Positions 1 to 7,931 of a DNA stretch of 64,000 bases are shown one piece after another. The stretch is from an uncultured Oscillospiraceae bacterium (lineage in GTDB: Bacteria > Bacillota > Clostridia > Oscillospirales > Oscillospiraceae). Location: the NCBI GenBank assembly GCA_934512135.1, contig CAKSWT010000003.1:159698-223697 (forward strand), written 5' to 3'. The notes below the pieces were generated by a model. It was not told the DNA's origin and did not search any database. It saw only the letters and a program-made list of their open reading frames with translations. Each line of letters opens with the position of its first letter. Position 1 is the stretch's first letter. The position numbers and the translations under genes were made by a program.

Positions 1-234
1 CCGCTGATCGGCATGGACAAGGAGGAAATCATCACCGTGGCCCGGAAGATCGGCACCATGGAGACCTCCATTTTGCCCTATGAGGACTGCTGCACGGTGT
101 TTACCCCCAAGCACCCCAAGACCCGCCCCTCCCTTCGGGAGATCGAGACAATCGAGGAGAGCCTGGACGTGGAGGGCCTGGTGGCCGCTGCGGTGGAGGG
201 CACCGAGCCGGTGCATATCCGCTATGGAGGATAA
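1..234 (+). CDS. thiI: tRNA 4-thiouridine synthase ThiI, C-terminal end (partial)
   Basis: The gene is cut by the window start; 77 codons remain, in frame from base 1. ThiI transfers sulfur to uridine-8 of tRNA and also serves thiamine synthesis. The visible piece is the end of the ATP-pyrophosphatase domain, recognisable by PLIGMDKEEII followed by YEDCCTVFTPKHPKTRP, which is typical of the last part of ThiI in Firmicutes. The protein ends soon after, so there is no C-terminal rhodanese domain; this is the short form that relies on an external sulfurtransferase. The stop codon lies inside the start region of the next gene (11-base overlap), so the two are translationally coupled. Confidence 0.85.
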   Translation, partial: PLIGMDKEEIITVARKIGTMETSILPYEDCCTVFTPKHPKTRPSLREIETIEESLDVEGLVAAAVEGTEPVHIRYGG

Positions 235-700
235 GGCCCAAGGCCTGGTGGCGGCGCTGAAGGAGAGGGGGATGTCCCTTACCACGGCGGAGTCCCTCAC
301 CGGCGGCCGAATCGCCGCAGCCATTACGGCGGTGCCCGGCAGCTCTCAGGTGTTTCCCGGGGGGGTGGTCAGCTACTGCGACCGAATCAAGCATCAGGTG
401 CTGGGTGTGCCCCAGACGCTGCTGGAGCGATGGGGCGCAGTGTCGGAGCCGGTGGCCCGGGCCATGGCCCAGGGAGCGGCCCAGGTGATGGGGGCAGATG
501 TGGCGGTGTCCGCCACAGGGCTGGCCGGACCGGAGGGGGACGGCAGCGAAACCCCGGTGGGCACCGTGTACCTGGGGCTGTGGATTCGGGGAGAGACCTT
601 CTGCCGAAGGTATGTATTCTCCGGAGACCGAAGTGGGGTCCAAAACCAGGCGGTGGCCGGCGCCCTGGAGCTGGCGCTGTGGGGGCTGAACCGGAAATAA
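224..700 (+). CDS. pncC: Nicotinamide-nucleotide amidohydrolase (CinA C-terminal domain protein)
   Basis: 158 residues, matching a stand-alone CinA C-terminal domain. The family deamidates nicotinamide mononucleotide to nicotinate mononucleotide in the pyridine nucleotide salvage cycle, in the cytosol. Family marks are the AESLTGG motif near residue 20, GGVVSYCDRIKHQVLGV, the SATGLAGPEGDG loop and the PVGTVYLGL strand. The N-terminal molybdopterin-binding half of full CinA is absent, so this is PncC rather than the competence-associated form. The ATG at 224 sits inside the thiI end; an earlier in-frame ATG at 80 would overlap thiI deeply and lacks family similarity. A weak hairpin follows the stop. 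Confidence 0.88.
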   Translation: MEDKAQGLVAALKERGMSLTTAESLTGGRIAAAITAVPGSSQVFPGGVVSYCDRIKHQVLGVPQTLLERWGAVSEPVARAMAQGAAQVMGADVAVSATGLAGPEGDGSETPVGTVYLGLWIRGETFCRRYVFSGDRSGVQNQAVAGALELALWGLNRK

Positions 701-704
701 ATCA

Positions 705-742
705 GGACGCACCTGAGGAATCGGGTGCGTCCGCCGCATTTT
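705..742 (+). terminator. Possible terminator after pncC
   Basis: A 9-bp stem GGACGCACC/GGTGCGTCC (705-713 with 724-732) follows the pncC stop closely. The tail is only CATTTTC, so it is a weak intrinsic terminator. Confidence 0.45.
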
Positions 743-765
743 CGGGAAAGTTTACAGGATGTTCA

Positions 766-794
766 TTGCTTTCGAAGGTGGGCTATACTATAAT
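766..794 (+). promoter_or_regulatory. Sigma-A promoter for the ABC/FtsX operon
   Basis: TTGCTT (766-771), 17-bp spacer, perfect TATAAT (789-794). Transcription would start near 801, about 30 bases ahead of the ATG at 833; AGGAG lies at 819-823. Confidence 0.75.
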
Positions 795-832
795 CGTTTT
801 AGAATCACAGAATGAACTAGGAGCGTGTCACT

Positions 833-1534
833 ATGGCATTTATTACACTGAAGGACGTCACCCGGGTCTATTCCTCCGGCGGCGGCGCGGTTCAGGCGCT
901 AAAGGGCGTGAACCTGGAGGTGGAAAAAGGCGAGCTGTGTGTCATTGTAGGGCCCAGCGGCGCAGGTAAGACCACAGTGCTGAACCTGTTGGGAGGCATG
1001 GACATCCCCACCTCCGGCTCTATTTTGGTGGATAACCAGCCGGTCAGCGGCTTCCGCGGGAAACGGCTGACCCAGTATCGCCGGTATGACATCGGCTTTG
1101 TGTTTCAGTTTTATAACCTGGTGGGAAATCTCACCGCCAAGGAAAATGTAGAGCTGGCCAGCGAGATCTGCCCCAATCCCATGGACGCAGAGGACGCCCT
1201 GGAGCGGGTGGGGCTGGGCGCCCGGATGGACAATTTCCCGGCCCAGCTCTCCGGAGGAGAGCAGCAGCGGGTGGCCATTGCCCGGGCTCTGGCCAAGCGG
1301 CCCAAGCTCCTGCTCTGCGACGAGCCCACCGGCGCCCTGGACTACAACACCGGCAAAGAGGTGCTGCAGCTCCTCCAGGATACCTGCCGGAGAGACGGCA
1401 TGACGGTGATTATCATCACTCACAACTCCGCGCTGATGCCCATGGGGGACCGGGTCATTCAGATCCGCAGCGGAACCGTCAGTAAGATGTATCAGAACCC
1501 CCACCCAACTCCCATAGAAAGGATCGAGTGGTAG
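833..1534 (+). CDS. ABC transporter ATP-binding protein (MacB/LolD type)
   Basis: 233 residues, the usual length for the ATPase that powers FtsX/MacB-family permeases. Walker A GPSGAGKTT at about 40-48, Q-loop near FVFQFYNL, signature LSGGEQQR at about 139, Walker B LLLCDEPTGALD at about 159-170 and the H-loop ITHN at about 197 are all intact. Such ATPases drive conformational change in a membrane partner rather than classic import. The partner is the next gene: its reading frame begins within or directly at this stop codon, so the two are coupled. The substrate cannot be told from sequence. The start is supported by AGGAG nine bases upstream. Confidence 0.93.
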   Translation: MAFITLKDVTRVYSSGGGAVQALKGVNLEVEKGELCVIVGPSGAGKTTVLNLLGGMDIPTSGSILVDNQPVSGFRGKRLTQYRRYDIGFVFQFYNLVGNLTAKENVELASEICPNPMDAEDALERVGLGARMDNFPAQLSGGEQQRVAIARALAKRPKLLLCDEPTGALDYNTGKEVLQLLQDTCRRDGMTVIIITHNSALMPMGDRVIQIRSGTVSKMYQNPHPTPIERIEW

Positions 1535-4500
1535 TGAGCAGAACACTGCGAAAAGAGCTGATCCGGGAAATCAGGGGCTCCCGCTCCCGGTTCTTTTCTA
1601 TTTTTGTCATGGTAGCGCTGGGCGTGCTGTTTCTGGTGGGCCTGCGGTCGGCGGCACCGGATATGCGGGATACCTCTGACCGCTTTTTCGACAAAAACGG
1701 CCTCTATGATGTGCAGATTCTCTCGACCCTGGGCCTGACAGAGGAGGACGTAACGGCCTTTTCCCAGGTGGAAGGGGTGGAGCAGGCCGAGGGCGGCTGG
1801 TCCATTGATGCCACCTTGGCCCTGGGGGATGTGCAGAAGGTGGTCAAAGCCATCAGCCTGTCCCAGGCGGGGTTCCAAGAGCCCACGGTCCTGGAGGGGC
1901 GGCTGCCCCAGGGAAAGCATGAGTGCGCCGTGGATGCCAAGCTCCTGGAGGCCATGGAGGTGTCTGTGGGAGACACCGTGACCCTGACCCCGGGAGAGAC
2001 CATGACGGAGGCCCTGGAGGACGGGAGCTATACCATCACCGGGGTGGTGGAAAGCCCACTGTACATCTCCCTGGACCGGGGAACCAGCACCCTGGGAGAC
2101 GGCCGGGTGGTGGCCTTTGTGCTGCTGCCGGAGGAGAGCTTCCGGCTGGACTATTACACGGTGGTGAATATTCGGGCGGCAGGGGCCAAGGCCCTGGATG
2201 CCTATGAAACGGACTATCAGGACCTGATCGGGGACCTGACGGAGCGGCTGGAGGTCTCCGCCCAGGAGCGGGGAGATCTGCGGTATACCGCACTGGTGTC
2301 CGATGCCCAGAGCCAGGTGGACGAGGCCCAGCAGGAGATGGACGACGCCAAAGCCCAGGCGGATGAGCAGATTCAGGAGGGCAGACAGGAGCTGGCCGAC
2401 GCCAGAACCCAGCTGGACGAGGGCTGGGAGGAGCTGGCGGAGTCCAAGGATGCCTATGAGGAGGGCGTGGCCTCCGGCCAGGCCCAGCTGGCCGACGCCC
2501 GGACCCAGCTGGACGAGGGCTGGGAGGAGCTAAGCGACTCCAAGGATACCCTAAACAGCGCCCAAGGGGAGCTGGACAGTCAGCGGGCCTCCGCCCAGAG
2601 CCAGCTGTCCGCCGCCTGGCAGGAGCTCAATACCCAGGAGGAAAACTGGAACGACGCCAAGGCCCAGGTGGACCAGGCCCAGGACCAGGTCACCGCCCTG
2701 GAGGGGGAGGTGGAGGCCTATCGAAAGGCCCTGGAGGAGCAGCAGCAGCGGGTGGAGGACATGGAGCAGATGGGAATCCCCGTGGACCCGGATACGCTGA
2801 TCTTCAATCAGGAGACCCTGGACGCCATGGAGGCCCAGCTGGCCGGAGCCAAAGCTCAGCTGGCCGATGCCCAGGCCCAGCTGGACCAGGGACGGCAGCA
2901 GCTGGACGCAGGCTGGGCGGAATACTACAGCCAGGTGGATGCGGCGGAGCAGCAGCTGGCCGCGGCCCAGGCCCAGATTGACAGCGGCTGGAGCCAGTAC
3001 TATGCCGGTCAGGAGGAGCTGGAATCCGGGGAGACGGCCTATGCCGACGCCCTGAGCCAGTATGACCAGCAGGTGGCGGATGCCGCCCAGCAGATCGCCG
3101 ACGGAGAGACGGAGCTCCAGGACGGAGAGACGGAATATTCCCAAGGCCTCCAGGAGCTGGAGGACGCCGAGGCCCAGGCGGAGGAGCAGCTCTCCCAGGG
3201 GCAGAGCCAGATTCAGGACGCCCAGGACGAGATTCGGGAGATTAAGCCGGCGGAGGTCTATGTGCTGGACCGGGAGAGCAACTACGGATTTGTGAGCTAT
3301 GACCAAAACGCCGCCCGGATGGAAAATCTGGCCCGGATGTTTCCCTTGATCTTCTTTGTGGTGGCGGCGCTGGTGTGCCTGACCACCATGACCCGCATGG
3401 TGGAGGAGGAGCGGACCCAGATCGGCACCATCAAGGCCATGGGCTACGGCACCGGGGCCATTGCGGCCAAGTTTCTGATTTACGGTGCGGTGGCGGCGCT
3501 GCTGGGGGCACTGGTAGGAGGACTGATCGGCACCACCCTGATTCCCTGGGTCATTTTCACCTCCTATGGCGTGATGTACACCCTGCCCAAGCTGGAGCTG
3601 ACGGTCCACTGGGGACTGTGCTTCGCCGCCCTGGGCGCAGGGCTGATTTGCACTGTGGGGGCGACCCTGTGGGCCATGCTGTCCACGGCTCAGTCCAGTC
3701 CCGCCTCGCTGATGCGGCCCAAGGCCCCCAAGGCGGGCAAGCGAATTCTGCTGGAGCGAATCCCCCTGCTGTGGAAGCACTTTACCTTCTCCATGAAGGT
3801 TTCCGCCAGAAATCTGTTCCGCTATAAAAAGCGGTTCTGGATGACGGTGATCGGTGTGGCAGGCTGCACGGCGCTGCTGATTGCGGGGCTGGGGCTGCGG
3901 AGCAGCATTTTCAGCATCATTGACCTGCAATATGGCGGCATCTATCAATACTCCGCCCAGGTGGGGCTGGACACCTCTGTGGACCATGCTCGGGAGGACG
4001 TGGGACAGCTGCTTTCGGAGATGGACAGTGTCAGCTCCATGGCGCCCATGAACACCCGGTCGGTGGAGTTCCAGGGAGGGGACACCACCGTGGAGGGCTA
4101 CCTTACGGTGACGGACGATCCGGCGTCCCTGTACCAGCAGATCGATTTGCACGACATGAACACCGGGGCCCACTTGGACATTCCGGAGGAGGGCGTGATT
4201 ATAGACGAGAAGCTGGCGGAGATGCTGGGCCTGAAGGTGGGGGACAGCCTCACCATCGACTGCGGCCAGCGGATCACCGTGAAGGTGGCGGGAATCAACG
4301 AGCACTATGTCTACCACTACGCCTATATGACTGCGGCCCAGTACGAGGCCCTGACCGGAGAGCCCTATGAGGCCAACGAATACCTAATCACCACAGTGGA
4401 TCCCTCCGATGAGGGGGTGAGCCAGGTGTGTCAGACCCTGATGGAGCAGAAGGGGGTACGCAGCGCCGTCAATATGGGAGCAACCTCCCGGTCCTTCCGC

Positions 4501-4917
4501 AGTACCCTGGAGGTGGTGGATGCGGCGGTGATGATTATCATTATTTCCGCAGCGGCCCTGGCCCTGGTGGTGCTGTACAACCTGACCAATATCAATATCA
4601 CAGAGCGAATCCGGGAGCTGGCCACCATCAAGGTTTTGGGCTTCTACGACATGGAGGTGGCCATGTATGTCTACCGGGAGAACATTGTGCTGACGGTGCT
4701 GGGCATTGCCCTGGGCCAGGTGCTGGGGAAATACCTCTGTACCTATTTGGTCAGCACGGTGGAAATGGACATTGTGATGTTTGGCCGCCAGGCCCTGCCC
4801 CAGAACTATATCGTCTCGGTGCTGATGAGCGTGGGATTTGCGGTGCTGGTGAATGTGCTGATGTATTTCCGGATGAAGAAAATCGACATGGTGGAATCGC
4901 TGAAGTCTGTGGAATAA
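1528..4917 (+). CDS. FtsX-like ABC permease with very large extracytoplasmic coiled coil
   Basis: 1129 residues. One membrane helix lies near residues 18-36, an extracytoplasmic MacB-core-like domain follows, then a coiled coil from about 257 to 576 rich in Gln, Ala, Asp and Glu (AQAQLDQG-type heptads), then the first FtsX domain with three helices (about 601-735), a second extracytoplasmic domain starting after a helix at about 771-790, and a final FtsX domain from about 996. The protein pairs with the upstream ATPase as a mechanotransmission-type transporter, perhaps acting on envelope lipids, lipoproteins or peptides. Two near-identical 19-residue units (ADARTQLDEGWEEL...) start 96 bp apart at 2395 and 2491. 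GTG at 1528 and GTG at 1534 are both possible; the second is better spaced from AAAGGA and overlaps the upstream stop. Confidence 0.9.
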   Translation: MVVSRTLRKELIREIRGSRSRFFSIFVMVALGVLFLVGLRSAAPDMRDTSDRFFDKNGLYDVQILSTLGLTEEDVTAFSQVEGVEQAEGGWSIDATLALGDVQKVVKAISLSQAGFQEPTVLEGRLPQGKHECAVDAKLLEAMEVSVGDTVTLTPGETMTEALEDGSYTITGVVESPLYISLDRGTSTLGDGRVVAFVLLPEESFRLDYYTVVNIRAAGAKALDAYETDYQDLIGDLTERLEVSAQERGDLRYTALVSDAQSQVDEAQQEMDDAKAQADEQIQEGRQELADARTQLDEGWEELAESKDAYEEGVASGQAQLADARTQLDEGWEELSDSKDTLNSAQGELDSQRASAQSQLSAAWQELNTQEENWNDAKAQVDQAQDQVTALEGEVEAYRKALEEQQQRVEDMEQMGIPVDPDTLIFNQETLDAMEAQLAGAKAQLADAQAQLDQGRQQLDAGWAEYYSQVDAAEQQLAAAQAQIDSGWSQYYAGQEELESGETAYADALSQYDQQVADAAQQIADGETELQDGETEYSQGLQELEDAEAQAEEQLSQGQSQIQDAQDEIREIKPAEVYVLDRESNYGFVSYDQNAARMENLARMFPLIFFVVAALVCLTTMTRMVEEERTQIGTIKAMGYGTGAIAAKFLIYGAVAALLGALVGGLIGTTLIPWVIFTSYGVMYTLPKLELTVHWGLCFAALGAGLICTVGATLWAMLSTAQSSPASLMRPKAPKAGKRILLERIPLLWKHFTFSMKVSARNLFRYKKRFWMTVIGVAGCTALLIAGLGLRSSIFSIIDLQYGGIYQYSAQVGLDTSVDHAREDVGQLLSEMDSVSSMAPMNTRSVEFQGGDTTVEGYLTVTDDPASLYQQIDLHDMNTGAHLDIPEEGVIIDEKLAEMLGLKVGDSLTIDCGQRITVKVAGINEHYVYHYAYMTAAQYEALTGEPYEANEYLITTVDPSDEGVSQVCQTLMEQKGVRSAVNMGATSRSFRSTLEVVDAAVMIIIISAAALALVVLYNLTNINITERIRELATIKVLGFYDMEVAMYVYRENIVLTVLGIALGQVLGKYLCTYLVSTVEMDIVMFGRQALPQNYIVSVLMSVGFAVLVNVLMYFRMKKIDMVESLKSVE

Positions 4918-4935
4918 GAGAAAAGAGGAGAAGCT

Positions 4936-5703
4936 ATGCCAACGAGAAGACTGATGACCAGGGGCCTCTGCAACGCCCGGGACCTGGGGGGCTTCCCCAC
5001 CGAGGACGGACATACCACAAAATTCGGGGTGTTTGTCCGCAGCGAGGCGCCGGTGGGGCTGCCCCGGGAGGATGTGGCGTACCTGATGGACTACGGCGTT
5101 ACCGCCACCCTGGACTTCCGGGGAACGGCGGAGGCCGCCGCCCGGCCCAGCGACTTAAGGGACCGGATGCCCTATTACCATCGGCCCTTGTTCAATGAGG
5201 CCGCCATGGCCGGCTCCGGGGCCGCCCGGCCTCCCAAGCTGGACATAGGCTGGGGAGAACAGTACATCTCCATGGCAGAGGAGGCCCGGGAATGGGCCAG
5301 AGAGGTGCTGGAAATTGCCGGGGAGAATCCCGGCGCCCTGCTCTATCACTGCACCACCGGAAAGGACCGGACCGGGCTAATGACCTGCTATCTCCTGAGC
5401 ATCGCCGGGGTGGACCGGGCGGACATTGCCGCGGACTACTGTGTGAGCCAGGTATTTTTGGAGCCGGTCTACAGACGAATCCGTTCCGGCGCCATGAAGC
5501 TGGGACCTGCGCCGGAGGGGGCCAGGGAGCAGCTGCCCCCCATGGACCGGCTGCCCCAGAGCTTTTTTGAGACCCCGGCCACGGCCATGTTTGCCCTGCT
5601 GGACTATCTCCGGGAGACCTACGGCGGCGTGGTGGCGTACCTGCGGCAGATCGGCGTTTCGGAGGAGACCATGGGGGCCATTCGACGGAAATTTGTGGAA
5701 TAA
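4936..5703 (+). CDS. Tyrosine/dual-specificity protein phosphatase family
   Basis: 255 residues of the bacterial tyrosine phosphatase type that also acts on phosphoserine or phosphoinositides (Y_phosphatase3 family). The P-loop HCTTGKDRTG carries the catalytic cysteine at about 139 and arginine at about 145 in the C-x5-R arrangement. Upstream lies the family N-terminal signature of NARDLGG, TKFGVFVRS and TATLDFRG. No signal peptide is seen, so it should act in the cytosol. It starts 18 bases after the FtsX permease stop behind AGAGGAG and precedes a strong terminator, so it is the last gene of the ABC/FtsX operon. A role in tuning the transporter is only inference from position. Confidence 0.88.
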   Translation: MPTRRLMTRGLCNARDLGGFPTEDGHTTKFGVFVRSEAPVGLPREDVAYLMDYGVTATLDFRGTAEAAARPSDLRDRMPYYHRPLFNEAAMAGSGAARPPKLDIGWGEQYISMAEEAREWAREVLEIAGENPGALLYHCTTGKDRTGLMTCYLLSIAGVDRADIAADYCVSQVFLEPVYRRIRSGAMKLGPAPEGAREQLPPMDRLPQSFFETPATAMFALLDYLRETYGGVVAYLRQIGVSEETMGAIRRKFVE

Positions 5704-5713
5704 GAGAAGAATC

Positions 5714-5749
5714 CCACGGCGAAGCGGAGGCTTCGCCGTGGATTTTTTT
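5714..5749 (+). terminator. Strong intrinsic terminator
   Basis: Perfect 12-bp stem CCACGGCGAAGC / GCTTCGCCGTGG (5714-5725 with 5730-5741), four-base loop, then seven T. It ends the operon that begins at 833. Confidence 0.92.
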
Positions 5750-5768
5750 CGCCTTCGGCAGAAATCTC

Positions 5769-5799
5769 TTGACAATCCCCTGGGGGAATTGTGTATGCT
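5769..5799 (+). promoter_or_regulatory. Promoter-like site with long spacer and central dyad
   Basis: TTGACA (5769-5774) and TATGCT (5794-5799) are separated by 19 bp. A short dyad, TCCCC-TG-GGGGA, fills the spacer. This geometry is known from MerR-family-controlled promoters, but no MerR gene is visible in the window. Transcription would enter the leader of the permease operon at 6034. Between here and 6034 I see no convincing gene; a second TATAAT at 5860-5865 lacks a clear -35. Confidence 0.35.
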
Positions 5800-5907
5800 G
5801 AAGGGGAAATTAAGGAATCTTTAAGGATTTTCCCAGAAGAAAAGAAAGACCGGGTGGTGTATAATAATAACCTGGGTAGCTCGCCGGAGAGATGAATGGA
5901 AATAAAT

Positions 5908-5958
5908 GCCTTGGTTCGGGAAAAGCGCATTGAATGGCCAAGGCGCCTATGATATAAT
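5908..5958 (+). promoter_or_regulatory. Promoter and spaced inverted repeat ahead of the 6034 operon
   Basis: TTGAAT (5930-5935), 17-bp spacer, TATAAT (5953-5958). GCCTTGG at 5908-5914 and CCAAGGC at 5938-5944 form a spaced inverted repeat that brackets the -35, a plausible operator. Expected transcript start is near 5965, which rules out the upstream in-frame start there and supports ATG 6034. Confidence 0.65.
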
Positions 5959-6033
5959 GGCAGTGTGAAAATTCGGCGGACCGTGAAACATTATTTTGCG
6001 ATATTGCGTCTAAATAAGAAAGGGGGGAGCGCC

Positions 6034-6996
6034 ATGAACGGGAACATCCGCAGGGAAAAAGGATGGAACCAGCCGGAGAACACCGCCGGCAGACGGCGGC
6101 TCTACCAGGAGAGAACGGCTGCGGAGCGCCGCCAGGCCCGGAAGGAGCTGGGAATCTCTCTGGCGTTTTTGTCCCCCAGCCTGATCGGGGTGCTGATCTT
6201 CTTTGTGGTGCCCTTTTTTGTGGTGATCTACTACGCCTTTGTGAACAATCCGGTGCTCCATGAGTTTGTGGGCTTTGACAACTTCAAATACCTGCTGAAA
6301 AACCAGTCCTTTCGGCTGGCGGCCAAAAATACGGCGATTTTTTCCGGAATCTCCGTGCCGGCGGCGGTGGTGCTGTCCCTGCTGCTGGCCTGTATGCTCA
6401 ATCGAAAGATTCCCCTGAAAAGCCAGTTCCGCACGGCCATGCTCTCCCCGCTGATGGTGCCGGTGGCCTCGGTGGTGCTGATTTGGCAGGTGGTGTTCAG
6501 CTACAACGGGGCCCTCAACGCCCTGATTGGCCAGTTTGGCCTGGACAAGGTGGACTGGATGAAGTCCGGCTTTAACCGCTATGTGGTGATTCTGCTGTTC
6601 TTGTGGAAAAACGTGGGCTATAATATGATTCTGTTTCTGGCGGCCCTGGCCAATGTGCCGACGGACATCCAGGAGATGGCCATGCTGGAGGGAGCCGGAT
6701 CGGCGCAGATTTTTTTTCACATTAAGCTGCGCTATCTCTCTCCCACCATCCTCTTTGTGACAATCCTCAGCCTGATTAACTCCATGAAAATCTTTCGGGA
6801 GGTGTATCTGCTCACGGGAAAGTACCCCTACGACGGCCTGTATCTGCTGCAGCACTTTATGAACAACACCTTCCAGAACCTGGACTATCAGAAACTGTCC
6901 TCGGCGGCGCTGCTGATGAGTCTGGTGATGGTGCTGATTATCGGGCTGCTGTTCTGGGCGGATGGCCGCATGGGAAAGGATGTGGAGGAGGAATGA
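6034..6996 (+). CDS. Carbohydrate-type ABC permease, MalF/UgpA-like
   Basis: 320 residues with about six membrane helices; the first follows an N-terminal basic stretch of some 40 residues. The cytoplasmic EAA loop, which contacts an ATPase, reads EMAMLEGAGSAQIFFHIKLRYLSP near residue 215. This family forms one half of the membrane channel of CUT1-type sugar importers. The start is set by AAGGGGGGAGC just before ATG 6034; the promoter -10 lies downstream of nothing else. The gene overlaps the next permease by four bases (ATGA). No ATPase is encoded in the operon, so a shared MsiK-like ATPase elsewhere would be needed. Confidence 0.9.
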   Translation: MNGNIRREKGWNQPENTAGRRRLYQERTAAERRQARKELGISLAFLSPSLIGVLIFFVVPFFVVIYYAFVNNPVLHEFVGFDNFKYLLKNQSFRLAAKNTAIFSGISVPAAVVLSLLLACMLNRKIPLKSQFRTAMLSPLMVPVASVVLIWQVVFSYNGALNALIGQFGLDKVDWMKSGFNRYVVILLFLWKNVGYNMILFLAALANVPTDIQEMAMLEGAGSAQIFFHIKLRYLSPTILFVTILSLINSMKIFREVYLLTGKYPYDGLYLLQHFMNNTFQNLDYQKLSSAALLMSLVMVLIIGLLFWADGRMGKDVEEE

Positions 6997-7916
6997 GCCC
7001 ATATAAGCGGCGGGCCCTGGCCTTGAAGGTTTTGTTTACCGCCCTGTCGGCGGTGATGGCCCTGGCCTTTCTGACCCCCATTTTGCTGACCATTACCAAC
7101 TCCTTTATGACCCAAGACGAGATCACCGCCAACTACGGGGTGGTGTTTGGGGCGGACAAGTCCCAGGAGACGGACAGCAGTGGCCGACCCAAGGCGGTGA
7201 CCACCTATATCTCCCAAAAGGTGAATCTGAAATTCATTCCCGACATGGTGAGCTTTCAGCAGTATTGGACGGTGCTGTTTAACTCCCCGGAGTATCTGCT
7301 GAAGTTTTGGAACTCCGTGTTTCTCACGGTGCCCATTGTGATCTTTCAGGTGGCCCTGGCGTCTCTGGCGGCATATGGCTTTTCCCGCTATCGGGGAAAG
7401 GTCCGGGAGGCCATTTTCTTTGGATATATTATATTGATGCTTATGCCCTATCAGGTGACCCTGGTGCCCAACTATCTGGTGGCCCGGTGGCTCCACCTGC
7501 TGGACACCCGGTGGGCCATTATTCTCCCGGGAATCTTCGCCCCCTTTAGCGTGTTCCTGCTCACCAAGAACATGCGGCGGATTCCCAAAAGCTATATTGA
7601 GGCGGCGGAGCTGGACGGCGGGGGAGAATGGCAGATCTTTTCCAAGGTGTGCCTGCCGATGTGCAAGGGCCCTCTGGTGAGCGTGAGCATGCTGGTGTTT
7701 ATTGACTACTGGAACATGGTGGAGCAGCCCCTGATTATGTTTTCGGATCAGGAGAAGTATCCGCTGAGCGTGTTTTTAAGCGAAATCAACAGCGGCGAGG
7801 TGGGCGTGGCCTTTGCGGTGGCCGTGATCTACATGGTGCCCACCCTGCTGATGTTCCTGTGGGGAGAAGAATATCTGGAAGAGGGCATAACCTATTCCGG
7901 TGGAATCAAGGGGTAA
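6993..7916 (+). CDS. Carbohydrate-type ABC permease, MalG/UgpE-like
   Basis: 307 residues, second half of the channel formed with the 6034 product. It shows a MalG-type C-terminal EAA loop, YIEAAELDGGGEWQIFSKVCLP, around residue 200, and a typical closing helix with GEEYLEEGITYSGGIKG. Between the first and second helix is a longer extracytoplasmic loop (about residues 45-90, including KSQETDSSGRPKAVTTYIS) than in ordinary MalG proteins. ATGA overlap with the upstream permease shows coupling. The long loop could contact the unusual binding or adaptor proteins encoded downstream; that is inference. Confidence 0.9.
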   Translation: MSPYKRRALALKVLFTALSAVMALAFLTPILLTITNSFMTQDEITANYGVVFGADKSQETDSSGRPKAVTTYISQKVNLKFIPDMVSFQQYWTVLFNSPEYLLKFWNSVFLTVPIVIFQVALASLAAYGFSRYRGKVREAIFFGYIILMLMPYQVTLVPNYLVARWLHLLDTRWAIILPGIFAPFSVFLLTKNMRRIPKSYIEAAELDGGGEWQIFSKVCLPMCKGPLVSVSMLVFIDYWNMVEQPLIMFSDQEKYPLSVFLSEINSGEVGVAFAVAVIYMVPTLLMFLWGEEYLEEGITYSGGIKG

Positions 7917-7931
7917 GGTGAGGAGGACCAC

